NCBI GenBank assembly: GCA_036001225.1
Contig: DASYUM010000074.1
Coordinates: 1 to 23,820 of the forward strand
DNA from: DASYUM01 sp036001225
GTDB lineage: Bacteria > Methylomirabilota > Methylomirabilia > Rokubacteriales > DASRDR01
DNA: 23,820 bases
Direction: 5' to 3'
Shown: in pieces, positions 6,833 to 13,565 of the stretch
Layout of the letters: every line of letters starts with the position of its first letter
Numbering within the stretch: position 1 is the stretch's first letter
Notes under the pieces: generated by a model
Seen by the model: the letters and a program-made list of their open reading frames with translations, nothing else
The model's database searches: none
Told to the model about the DNA's origin: nothing
Position numbers and translations under genes: made by a program

Positions 6833-7159
6833 TCAGCGACGCCAACCTCCGCCGCCGCCCCCACCGGGACCGCCCTCGCGGCGCCCGCGGCCCCCGCCGG
6901 GCGCGCGGTTCGGTTGGGGACGGGCCTCGTTCACCACCAGGTTCCGGTCGCGGAACAGGCGCCCGTTGAGCTGCTCGATGGCGCGCTCAGCTTCCTCCTT
7001 GGTGGACATCTCGACGAAGCCGAAGCCGCGGGGGCGTCCGGTGAACTGATCCGTGATGATCCGGACGGATTCGACGGTCCCGGCCTGCTGGAAGAGCTCA
7101 CGCAGGTCTTCTTCCGTCGCCTGATACGACAGGTTACCTACGAAGAGCTTGGCCGCCAT
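6833..7159 (-). CDS. RRM-domain glycine-rich RNA-binding protein
   Basis: The product has 108 aa. A single RRM covers about residues 3-80, with RNP2 as LFVGNL (5-10) and RNP1 as RGFGFVEM (44-51). This is followed by a basic glycine-rich tail with RGRRE and a Gly run ending in WRR. This architecture is that of bacterial Rbp proteins, which bind RNA and are often cold- or stress-induced. ATG 7159 has GGGAGG about 7 nt upstream. Upstream lie a TTGACA promoter, a perfect 12-bp palindrome in the early transcribed region and a 14-bp leader hairpin, so expression is probably regulated at more than one level. The gene is a single-gene unit ended by the 6772-6798 hairpin. Confidence 0.93.
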   Translation of the reverse strand: MAAKLFVGNLSYQATEEDLRELFQQAGTVESVRIITDQFTGRPRGFGFVEMSTKEEAERAIEQLNGRLFRDRNLVVNEARPQPNRAPGGGRGRREGGPGGGGGGGWRR

Positions 7160-7189
7160 CGAGCACCTCCCTCGCGGGCCGAGACAAGA

Positions 7190-7223
7190 ATGCCCCCAAA
7201 GAGCGATTCCTCTTTGAGGGCAT
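7190..7223 (-). promoter_or_regulatory. 14-bp leader hairpin upstream of the RRM gene
   Basis: The arms 7190-7203 and 7210-7223 pair over 14 bp, with a 6-nt loop and a single G-U wobble in the minus-strand RNA. The hairpin lies in the predicted 5' leader, about 30 nt before the RRM ATG, and is followed by TCTTGTCTC. This could act as an attenuator, an mRNA-stability element or a protein-binding site. Confidence 0.65.
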
Positions 7224-7234
7224 GCGGCGAATGC

Positions 7235-7246
7235 GTCACTAGTGAC
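7235..7246. promoter_or_regulatory. Perfect 12-bp palindrome GTCACTAGTGAC, operator-like
   Basis: The palindrome sits about 10-21 nt into the predicted RRM transcript, just downstream of the -10 box at 7263-7268. That is a position where a dimeric repressor could block transcription. No regulator gene is nearby. Confidence 0.45.
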
Positions 7247-7262
7247 CCTTTACGCCGGCTAA

Positions 7263-7291
7263 ACCCTACCCGGGGGCCGGGAAACTGTCAA
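7263..7291 (-). promoter_or_regulatory. Sigma-70-type promoter for the RRM gene
   Basis: On the minus strand, perfect TTGACA (7286-7291), a 17-nt spacer and TAGGGT (7263-7268). The predicted leader is about 97 nt long and contains the palindrome and the hairpin. Confidence 0.65.
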
Positions 7292-7388
7292 GCGCGATTT
7301 TGACCGGGATGGCTTCAGGGCGTCGCAAAGGACGCGGGTGAAGGGATCGGCGCGCTTCCCCGCGCCGCGGCCGCCACGGCCGCCGCGC

Positions 7389-8180
7389 TCACAGGTGGAC
7401 ACCGCGGCTCGCCCCGCCATCCACCGTGATCGCCACGCCGGTGATGAAGCCCGCCCGCTCCGAAGCCAGGAAGACCACCAGGTCGGCCACGTCCTCGGGA
7501 CGACCGATCCGGCCGAGCGGCTGGGCGCGCTCCAGATCGCGCCGCAGCTCTTCGGCGGGCCGGCCCTGGGCGCGGGCCCGCTGGGCGACCAGGCTGTCCC
7601 AGCGCTCGGTGGCGGTGGCGCCCGGACTCACCGCCGTCACCAGCACCTGGTCGGGTGCGCCGAGGTCGGCCAGCGCGCGGGTCCAGTTGATCAGCCCCGC
7701 GTTGGCGATCCCGCCCGCCATGTAGTCCGGGGTCGGGTTCCGGGCCGCTGCGCCAATGATGTTGATGATGCGGCCCCATCGGCGCGCGCGCATGACGGGC
7801 AGCGCCGCCTGCGCCATCCGCACGTAGCCGAGGATCTTCAGCCGCCAGTCCTCCGCCCATTGCTCGGCCGGCGTGCCGAGAAAGTCGCCGCCCCGGATCG
7901 CCCCCGCGTTGTTGACCAGGATGTCCAGCCGGCCGAAGCGAGCGACGGTCGCGTCGACGACCCGCCGGGGGGCGTCCGCTTCGGCGAGGTCGGCGGCCAC
8001 CGTGAGCAGTTCGCCCCCCTTCGCGCTCAGCTCATCGGCGATCCGGGCCAAGCCCTCCGCCCCCCGCGCACAGAGCGCGACGCGACACCCCTCGGCGGCC
8101 AGCGCCGTCGCGCACGCCCGCCCGATTCCCTTCGAGCCTCCGGTGACCAGCGCCACCCGTCCGTCGAGTCCCAGCTCCAC
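7389..8180 (-). CDS. Short-chain dehydrogenase/reductase with YxxGG in place of YxxxK
   Basis: The product has 263 aa and starts at GTG 8180 with GGAGG upstream. The cofactor loop is classical here (TGGSKGIG), and DILVNNAG, GRIGRPEDVADLVVFLAS and TGVAITVDGG are all present. The catalytic region reads IIGAAARNPTPDYMAGGIANAG. The Tyr is retained, but the Lys four residues later is Gly, and the usual Ser about 13 residues before Tyr is Gly or Ala. The protein resembles 3-oxoacyl-ACP-reductase-like SDRs. Its function may be non-classical, or a different residue may assist catalysis. It shares overall style (MxLGL start, RRWGRI) with the SDR at 3835-4626 but differs at the active site, so the two are paralogues rather than a recent duplication. 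A 98-nt gap separates it from the DUF309 gene upstream. Confidence 0.88.
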   Translation of the reverse strand: MELGLDGRVALVTGGSKGIGRACATALAAEGCRVALCARGAEGLARIADELSAKGGELLTVAADLAEADAPRRVVDATVARFGRLDILVNNAGAIRGGDFLGTPAEQWAEDWRLKILGYVRMAQAALPVMRARRWGRIINIIGAAARNPTPDYMAGGIANAGLINWTRALADLGAPDQVLVTAVSPGATATERWDSLVAQRARAQGRPAEELRRDLERAQPLGRIGRPEDVADLVVFLASERAGFITGVAITVDGGASRGVHL

Positions 8181-8278
8181 GTTCCGCCTCCTTGGTGACG
8201 ACGCAGCTCTCTTGGCCGGCGCCCCGGGCGCGGGCCTCCGTTAGAACGGCACGCCGACTGCGACCTCGTCGGCTTCGG

Positions 8279-8956
8279 TCAGGTGGAGCGCCGTGCCGCC
8301 TCGCTGGGCGTCGGCCAGCCGGGGATTGGCGGTGGCGGCGTTCCGGCCCGCCACGCGGTGAGCAGGGCGCCGAGGGAGCGGATCCACTCCGATGCATCCA
8401 GCGCCAGGGCGGCCCCGGCGGTCTCGAGCTTCGCCAGCCCCTCGCTCAGCAGTGACACGGCGCCGTCCCGGTTTCCGTTCCCGAGGTGGTGGAACGCGAC
8501 CGCCACCTGGATCAGCCCTTGGAGCGCGACCCGCTCGGCGCCCTCGGCGCGGAACCACGCCGGCTCGAGCAGCTCGTGTACCTCGAAGTAGAGGCCGGCG
8601 TCGGCCAGCCAGGCCGCCCGGGTCAGGAGTCCGAGCAAGGTACTGCCGTCGGTCGGCACGGTGTGCGACTCCAGCATTGCCCAGGCGGCCGCGGCGCGGC
8701 GGCAGAGCGCGTCCCGATGCGCGCGATGGGTGCCCAAGAGCTGGACGCGACCGGACCCGGCCGGCGCGAAGCAACCAAAGGCGGCCAGCCGCTCGGCGGC
8801 GTCGACTCCGACGCGACCGTCCTCGCTCCGGCAGAAGCTGGCCAGCGCCTCGAGTGCCCGCCGCGCGGGCGGCGCGTCGAAGGCCTCCAGGATCAGCTCG
8901 GCCAGGCGGTTGCGCAGCCCGAGGGGGAGGGCGTCGCCATCGGGGCGCCCGGCCAA
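8279..8956 (-). CDS. DUF309-domain protein
   Basis: The product is up to 225 aa. The DUF309 core is at about residues 120-175: GLYFEVHELLEPAWF, ERVALQGLIQVAVAFHHLGNGN, with the characteristic HExxE and HH pattern. The N-terminal half (about 1-115) is helical and not recognised. DUF309 proteins are small helical proteins of unknown function. The start is doubtful: the first possible start is TTG 8956, without a Shine-Dalgarno. It lies in the same reading frame as xdhC, with one TGA (8969-8971) and four codons between them. Translation may depend on reinitiation after XdhC, or on readthrough. An internal GTG is an alternative start. Confidence 0.75.
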   Translation of the reverse strand: MAGRPDGDALPLGLRNRLAELILEAFDAPPARRALEALASFCRSEDGRVGVDAAERLAAFGCFAPAGSGRVQLLGTHRAHRDALCRRAAAAWAMLESHTVPTDGSTLLGLLTRAAWLADAGLYFEVHELLEPAWFRAEGAERVALQGLIQVAVAFHHLGNGNRDGAVSLLSEGLAKLETAGAALALDASEWIRSLGALLTAWRAGTPPPPIPGWPTPSEAARRST

Positions 8957-8968
8957 CTCGGCGCCCGG

Positions 8969-10102
8969 TCAGCCGGCGTCGGGGCCGGAGCGAGCGGCGC
9001 CGGCCGGCGCCGGCAACCCGGCTGCCTTGGCAGCGGCTTTGGTGAAGAGCGCCTCGTCGAGGCGCAGCGGCGTCCCCGAGCCACCCTGTCGGAGCATGAG
9101 CCACTCGCCGAGGATGGCCAGGGCGATCTCGGCCGGCGTCTGGGCCCCGATGTCGAGGCCGATCGGGCTCCGCACCGCGCGCACGCGCTCGGCCGGCACG
9201 CCGTCGGCCACGAGCCGCTCGGCGATCAGCATCGCTTTCCGCCGCGACCCGATCAGGCCGACGTAGCCGGCCCGAGTCCGCAGCGCGGCGGCCGTGGCTT
9301 CGTGGTCCAGGTCCTGGTTGCGCATCGCCACGACGATCGCGGTCCGCGGCGTGACGGGCAGGCGACCGAGCGCCTCGCCGACCGGCTCCGCGACGACCTC
9401 GTCGGCCTCTGGAAAGCGCTCCCGCGATGCATACTCGGGGCGGTCGTCGAGAACGGTCACCGGCAGGTCGAGGAACCGGCCGAGGGCGGCCAGCGCCTTT
9501 CCGACGTGGCCGGCCCCCACGATCACGAGCGCCGGCGCCGGCCCGAACGTCTCCGCATAGACCCGGCTGCCCGCCAGCGACGCCAGCTCGGTCCCTTCCC
9601 GAACCAGGACCCGGCGGCCCATCGCGGCCGCTTCGCCGTCGAGCGCCGGATCCCCGAAGGTCCCCACGCTGGCATCTTCGCGGACGACCAGCCGGGCTCC
9701 GGCCTGGGCGCCCTCCAGCAGGGTGAGCAGGGCGAGCGGTTCGCCGCTGGCGACCGCTCCGATCACCAGCTGGAGCCAGCCGAGCGCGTCTTCGGCCAGG
9801 GGCTCGACGAAGACCACCATCGTCCCGCCGCAGGCGAGCCCCCATTCGTCGGTGCCCGTCGAGAGGGCGTATTCACGGATCAGCGGCTTGCCCCAACCGA
9901 GCCGGAGCGAGGCCTCGCGGACCGCTTCGGCCTCGACGGCGCCGCCGCCCAGCGTGCCCAGTGAGCCCCCGTCGCCGCGAACCAGGATGCGGGCGCCGAC
10001 CTTCTGGGGCGTCGAGCCGCGGGTAGCGACGACGGTCGCCAGCGCCACCCGCTCGCCGATGGAGAGCCGTTGCCACGCTTCGCGCAGGATCTGCGCACTC
10101 AT
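8969..10102 (-). CDS. XdhC/CoxI-family molybdenum hydroxylase maturation protein
   Basis: The product has 377 aa and shows both family domains. The N-terminal XdhC_CoxI part has LATVVATRGSTPQKVGARILV (21-41), the conserved ACGGTM (90-95) and VFVEPL. The C-terminal Rossmann part has VIVGAGHVGKALA (193-205), VTVLDDRPEYASRERFP, NQDLDHEA, YVGLIGSRRK and IGLDIGAQTPAEIALAI. XdhC proteins bind molybdenum cofactor, assist its sulfuration and deliver it to xanthine-dehydrogenase/CO-dehydrogenase-type enzymes. No such enzyme is encoded in this window, but moeA lies nearby, so this is a cofactor-handling neighbourhood. ATG 10102 has AGGA about 7 nt upstream and a TATCAT box 9 nt upstream. Confidence 0.9.
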   Translation of the reverse strand: MSAQILREAWQRLSIGERVALATVVATRGSTPQKVGARILVRGDGGSLGTLGGGAVEAEAVREASLRLGWGKPLIREYALSTGTDEWGLACGGTMVVFVEPLAEDALGWLQLVIGAVASGEPLALLTLLEGAQAGARLVVREDASVGTFGDPALDGEAAAMGRRVLVREGTELASLAGSRVYAETFGPAPALVIVGAGHVGKALAALGRFLDLPVTVLDDRPEYASRERFPEADEVVAEPVGEALGRLPVTPRTAIVVAMRNQDLDHEATAAALRTRAGYVGLIGSRRKAMLIAERLVADGVPAERVRAVRSPIGLDIGAQTPAEIALAILGEWLMLRQGGSGTPLRLDEALFTKAAAKAAGLPAPAGAARSGPDAG

Positions 10103-10111
10103 CGCGATCCT

Positions 10112-10117
10112 ATGATA
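10112..10117 (-). promoter_or_regulatory. -10-like box (TATCAT) nine nt before the xdhC start
   Basis: TATCAT (5 of 6) on the minus strand ends 9 nt before ATG 10102, so a transcript from it would begin almost at the start codon. It lies in the 39-nt gap after the RDD gene, so xdhC could have its own promoter. No -35 was recognised. Confidence 0.35.
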
Positions 10118-10141
10118 GCAGAGCCCGCGGGCCGGGCTTCG

Positions 10142-10621
10142 TCAGCGGGAACGGACGACGCGCGTCCCGGCGAGAAGGTCGTGGAGTCCCCGCTTGTCGG
10201 CGCGGGCGGCGACCATCAAGTACCCGGCGGCGAGCGGCAGTATCGCCGCGAACGACGCCAGGTACCGCGCGAATGCCCGCGGATAGCTCAGGGGCGCGCC
10301 GGTCATGGTGACGACCCGCGCCCCGATCAGCCTCTTGCCCAGCGTCCGGCCGCCGGTGCCGTGCATGAGGACGAAGTATGCGGCCGGGATGACCAGGAAG
10401 CAGGTATAGCCGAACGCGCGGGCGACCAAGACGCGCCGGGCCAGCGCCACGGTGAGGAGATCCCCCATCCGCAGGAGGACCCAGACCGCCCCCAGGTCGA
10501 TGATCAGCGCCACCGCTCGACGCCAGAACCCGACGGTGGCCGGCCCGGCGTCGTCGTGGGTGGGGACGGCGGCGCCGGTGCCCCACGGGGTCGACGCCCA
10601 GTCGAGCGGGGTCGCCTCCAT
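10142..10621 (-). CDS. RDD-family membrane protein
   Basis: The product has 159 aa. It shows the RDD pattern: GFWRRAVALIIDLG (R-D pair, about 31-44) at the start of the first membrane segment, GRTLGKRLIGARVV (about 91-104), and the C-terminal DKRGLHDLLAGTRVV (about 141-155). Three hydrophobic segments (about 37-60, 66-86, 114-136) suggest an integral membrane protein. RDD proteins have no settled function; some are linked to transport or Na+/H+ antiport. It lies 39 nt upstream of xdhC and is divergent from moeA. No Shine-Dalgarno was found, but a TATAGT box ends 8 nt before the ATG. Confidence 0.85.
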   Translation of the reverse strand: MEATPLDWASTPWGTGAAVPTHDDAGPATVGFWRRAVALIIDLGAVWVLLRMGDLLTVALARRVLVARAFGYTCFLVIPAAYFVLMHGTGGRTLGKRLIGARVVTMTGAPLSYPRAFARYLASFAAILPLAAGYLMVAARADKRGLHDLLAGTRVVRSR

Positions 10622-10629
10622 CGCCGCCC

Positions 10630-10635
10630 ACTATA
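10630..10635 (-). promoter_or_regulatory. -10 box (TATAGT) eight nt before the RDD gene start
   Basis: TATAGT (5 of 6 consensus) on the minus strand ends 8 nt before ATG 10621, and no Shine-Dalgarno lies between. The geometry fits a leaderless mRNA. No -35 with proper spacing was recognised. Confidence 0.45.
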
Positions 10636-10679
10636 ACAGAGCGCCCGGCTCGGTCCGCGCAACCGGGCAACGGGGGACT

Positions 10680-10685
10680 TATAAT
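10680..10685 (+). promoter_or_regulatory. -10 box (TATAAT) for moeA
   Basis: A perfect TATAAT ends 14 nt before the moeA ATG at 10700, implying a leader of only about 8 nt. It is 44 bp from the divergent TATAGT box of the RDD gene. No clear -35 was seen. Confidence 0.55.
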
Positions 10686-10699
10686 AGCGAGACGACGGC

Positions 10700-11902
10700 A
10701 TGATCTCGGTCGCCGACGGCCAAGCCCAGATCCTCGCGCGCATCGGGCGGCCGACTGAGCCCGAGCCGGTGCCGGTCGGCCTTGCCCTCGGCCGCGTCCT
10801 GGCCCGCGACGTCGCTGCGCCGTTCGACGTGCCACCCGCCGACAATTCCGCCGTGGACGGCTATGCCGTCCGGTCGGCCGATCTCGACCCACGCGCGCGG
10901 GTGACCCTGCGGATCGTCGGCGACCTCGCGGCGGGCTCGACGTTCACCGGCCGCGTCGGGCCCGGGGAGGCGCTTCGAATCATGACCGGAGCACCCATGC
11001 CGGCCGGTGCCGACACCGTGGTGCCCCAGGAGCTGGCCGACCGCGAGGCATCCGCGGGGGCTGTCGTGCGGCTGGCCGCGGTCGCTCCCGGCGCCAACGT
11101 CCGCGCGCGGGGGGAGGATGTCCGGGCGGGAGCGGTCGTGCTCGGAGCCGGCGCGGTTCTGCGCCCGCAGGAGCTGGGACTGCTCGCCTCCCTCGGCCTG
11201 GCCGAGGCGCCGGTGCGCGCGCGGCCCCGGGTGGCGCTCCTCTCCACGGGGGACGAGGTAGTGGAGCCGGGGCGCCCCCGGCAGGCGGGGCAGATCTACG
11301 ACGCCAACCGTTTCTCGCTGGCCGGGTTGGTCGCGGCGGCCGGCGCCACCACCATCGACCTCGGCATCGTGCCGGACGTCCGGGAACTCCTGCGGGCACG
11401 GCTCCTCGAAGCGGCAGACGCCGCCCAAGTGGTTCTCACCTCGGGCGGGGTCTCGGTCGGGGTCCATGACCTCGTCAAGGCCGTCCTGTCGGAAATCGGG
11501 GGGATCGACTTCTGGCAGGTGGCGATGCAGCCGGGCCGGCCGCTGGCGGTCGGCCAGATCGGCCGTGCCCACTTCTTCGGCCTCCCCGGCAACCCGGTCG
11601 CTTCGATGCTGTGCTTTCTCCTCTTCGTGCGCCCGGCGCTCTGGAAGCTGGCCGGCCGCCGGGAGCTGGAGCCGGCCCGCTTCCTCGCCGTCGCCACCGA
11701 ACCGATGCGGAAGAAGGCCGGACGACAGGAGTTCAAGCGCGGCGTCCTCGGCTTCACCGAACGCGGCTGGGAGGTGGCGACGACCGGCCCCCAGGGCTCA
11801 GGCATCCTCTCCTCGATGGTCCAGGCCAATTGCCTCATCATTCTCGACGAGGCGCGGGGAGACGTGAAGGCTGGCGAGACGGTGATGGTCGAACCCCTCT
11901 GA
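10700..11902 (+). CDS. moeA: Molybdopterin molybdenumtransferase MoeA
   Basis: The product has 400 aa, the standard MoeA length. It inserts molybdenum into adenylated molybdopterin (EC 2.10.1.1). Motifs read in order: PADNSAVDGYAV (46-57), the MTGAPMPAGAD loop (95-105), LLSTGDEVVEPG (180-191), QIYDANR (198-204), the MoCF-domain LTSGGVSVGVHDLVK (246-260), the catalytic-region QPGRPLAVG (277-285) and GLPGNPVAS (294-302), and a C-terminal beta domain ending in GETVMVEPL. It is divergent from the RDD-xdhC-DUF309 run, and with XdhC marks molybdenum-cofactor biosynthesis and loading. No other moa or mob genes are present. The weak GAGACG and the near-adjacent -10 suggest a very short leader. Confidence 0.96.
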   Translation: MISVADGQAQILARIGRPTEPEPVPVGLALGRVLARDVAAPFDVPPADNSAVDGYAVRSADLDPRARVTLRIVGDLAAGSTFTGRVGPGEALRIMTGAPMPAGADTVVPQELADREASAGAVVRLAAVAPGANVRARGEDVRAGAVVLGAGAVLRPQELGLLASLGLAEAPVRARPRVALLSTGDEVVEPGRPRQAGQIYDANRFSLAGLVAAAGATTIDLGIVPDVRELLRARLLEAADAAQVVLTSGGVSVGVHDLVKAVLSEIGGIDFWQVAMQPGRPLAVGQIGRAHFFGLPGNPVASMLCFLLFVRPALWKLAGRRELEPARFLAVATEPMRKKAGRQEFKRGVLGFTERGWEVATTGPQGSGILSSMVQANCLIILDEARGDVKAGETVMVEPL

Positions 11903-11905
11903 GCG

Positions 11906-11921
11906 GCGCCCGGGCGGGCGC
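11906..11921. terminator. Possible GC hairpin between convergent moeA and a secreted-protein gene
   Basis: A 6-bp all-GC stem (11906-11911 with 11916-11921) closes a 4-nt loop in the 25-nt gap between convergent stops. There is no T-run on either strand, so a terminator role is only suggested. Confidence 0.25.
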
Positions 11922-11927
11922 GGCGGC

Positions 11928-12338
11928 TCAGTGGCTGAGGCGGGGACGTCGGGGACTTTCGACGATGGTGATCCGCAGCGCGACCGGGCGCCCACCTTCC
12001 TCGGTGGACTCCACGACCACGAAGTCGCCGGTCAGCACGTCCACCAACGAGACCGGCACCTCCTCGTAAGCGCGGCTCCCGCGCATCTCCCAGGGACGCA
12101 GCCGCTCGGCGGTGACGATCGGGGTGTCGAAGCTGACGTACAGCTCGTGCCGCCGCCGGAGGCCGCGGGCGGCCAGCTCATCGACGATCACCAGGCCCTC
12201 ACCGAGATCCACGCGCTCGACGCGACCGGAATAGCGAAGGACGCGCTCGCCGGCCGTGGTGGGCCCAGGCAGGAGAACCGTCAGGGCGACGAACCCGCCC
12301 AGCGCAGCGAAGAGCCGCCGGGCGGTCAGGCAGCCCAC
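11928..12338 (-). CDS. Small exported beta-strand-rich protein (DUF5666-like), unrecognised
   Basis: The product is 136 aa from GTG 12338. It has an N-terminal signal peptide (basic RR, hydrophobic core, PTTAGE near residues 27-31). The mature part alternates short beta strands: VLRYSGRVERVDLGEGLVIV, HELYVSFDTPIV, VPVSLVDVLTGDFVVVES, ALRITIVE. The pattern 'G-x-V-x-x-V-D ... T-x-I ... L-x-D-V-x-x-G-D-x-V-x-V' resembles OB-like DUF5666 domains. This is a resemblance, not a firm call. The start overlaps the 3' end of the alpha/beta hydrolase gene by 13 nt, so the two are probably translationally coupled. A longer upstream open frame is a shadow of the hydrolase gene. Confidence 0.65.
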   Translation of the reverse strand: MGCLTARRLFAALGGFVALTVLLPGPTTAGERVLRYSGRVERVDLGEGLVIVDELAARGLRRRHELYVSFDTPIVTAERLRPWEMRGSRAYEEVPVSLVDVLTGDFVVVESTEEGGRPVALRITIVESPRRPRLSH

Positions 12339-13387
12339 CGCATCTCGCGGGCGGCCGGCGCGAGACGCAGCGAGAACCGTCGCGGCGCCGGGACGGGAAT
12401 GGCCAAACCCATCGCCTTGAGCACCTCCGCGACGATTGTACCCCGGAAGAGAAAGCCAGTGATATGGCCCGCGGGCAGCCAACAGATGGGCGGTTCACCG
12501 AGGGCTTGCCAGAGGGCCCGCGTGAATCGGAGGGGCACGCACAGGTCATACTGTGCGTTCAGCATCAGCATCCGCGGGGGCCGGCGGCGGCGCGCGAACC
12601 GGACGGGATCCCCGGTGGCCCACAGGCTGGCCAGGCGCTGGAACGTGATGCCGCGCGCCTCCATGGCGCGCCGGTACGACTGGGTGAGGATACCTTCCCA
12701 CACGATCCCCGCGGTATCGCCCCCGGCGAAGGCGGAGACGCCGAGGTCGAGCGGTTCGATCGCCATGAGCGTGTGGGCGATGATCCCGCCCAGGCTGAAC
12801 CCGAGGACGCCGACTGGCACGCCGCGCCCGCGGAGCAGCCCGAGCACGCCTCGGGCGTCGATCACCGCCTGACGAAAGGCGGCCGATGTCCATACCGGAT
12901 CGGCGGAGAGGAAGTGGGCCCCGCTCGGCGTCCCTGGGACGGAGCGGCTCCAGTGGAAGGGCAGGGTGAGCAGGGCGCTGCTCACCTGGTGGCGCGCGAA
13001 CTGCCGGCAGAGCCGGTCTTCGAACTCCTGATCCTGGCGCCAGATCCCATGGAGGACGAGCAGATTGAAGAGGGCCGGGCGGCCGGCCGGCCGGTAGAAG
13101 CGCGCGGTTACCCGGTCGTTCTCGGTCAGCCCGAAGGGCGCCGCGCTCCGGAACTGGAGCGCCTCGACCTCCACCCCGTCCGCCTCGTCGATGGTCTCCC
13201 ACACCTCGGGCTGGATGGCTGACGGGGCCGGGTAGAAACGCGCAGGCTCGGACAGACAGGTCGGGTCCAGGCAGGCCTCGGGCGTGAGGGGGCTGCTGCC
13301 GTAGGGGACGAGACCCTGGAGGGGCACCTGGCGGACCCGGGCTCGGTCCGCGAGCCGGCAGAACAGCCGCCAGAGTGCGCCATGCAT
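12326..13387 (-). CDS. Alpha/beta-hydrolase-fold protein
   Basis: The product has 353 aa from ATG 13387, which has AGGA upstream. The fold is shown by the oxyanion-region LVLHG (110-114), the nucleophile elbow GFSLGG (196-201, S198), an aspartate in LNAQYD (D281) and a histidine in LPAGHITG (H308), a complete Ser-Asp-His triad in the right order. An unusual N-terminal region of about 90 residues contains PLTPEACLDPTCL and FYPAPSAIQPEVWET and precedes the hydrolase core. FRQAVIDARGVLGLLRGRGVPVGVLG is typical of dienelactone-hydrolase- and ABHD18-like enzymes. The substrate is unknown and no signal peptide is seen. A small exported protein gene overlaps its 3' end. The 178-nt gap upstream holds nothing clear. 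Confidence 0.82.
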   Translation of the reverse strand: MHGALWRLFCRLADRARVRQVPLQGLVPYGSSPLTPEACLDPTCLSEPARFYPAPSAIQPEVWETIDEADGVEVEALQFRSAAPFGLTENDRVTARFYRPAGRPALFNLLVLHGIWRQDQEFEDRLCRQFARHQVSSALLTLPFHWSRSVPGTPSGAHFLSADPVWTSAAFRQAVIDARGVLGLLRGRGVPVGVLGFSLGGIIAHTLMAIEPLDLGVSAFAGGDTAGIVWEGILTQSYRRAMEARGITFQRLASLWATGDPVRFARRRRPPRMLMLNAQYDLCVPLRFTRALWQALGEPPICWLPAGHITGFLFRGTIVAEVLKAMGLAIPVPAPRRFSLRLAPAAREMRWAA

Positions 13388-13565
13388 ATGTAATCCTGTC
13401 CTACCTCGGCGCGATGCCAAAGCCGTGCCACCCGGCTCGGAAGATGACGCGCCCGAGTGAGGTCGCCCGCATCCGCCTTCCAAATCAGCGTCCTACGGAG
13501 GTAACGGCGTCGGGGGGCGCACTGGTTCCCAGGGGAGCGACTTAGAGAGAACACCGGGGCTGGCG

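Noticed and set aside
8241..9845. A 534-codon minus-strand open frame across xdhC and DUF309
   Set aside because: It is an alternative frame of two genes with clear family motifs, and its translation is Arg/Gly/Ala-rich with no domain.
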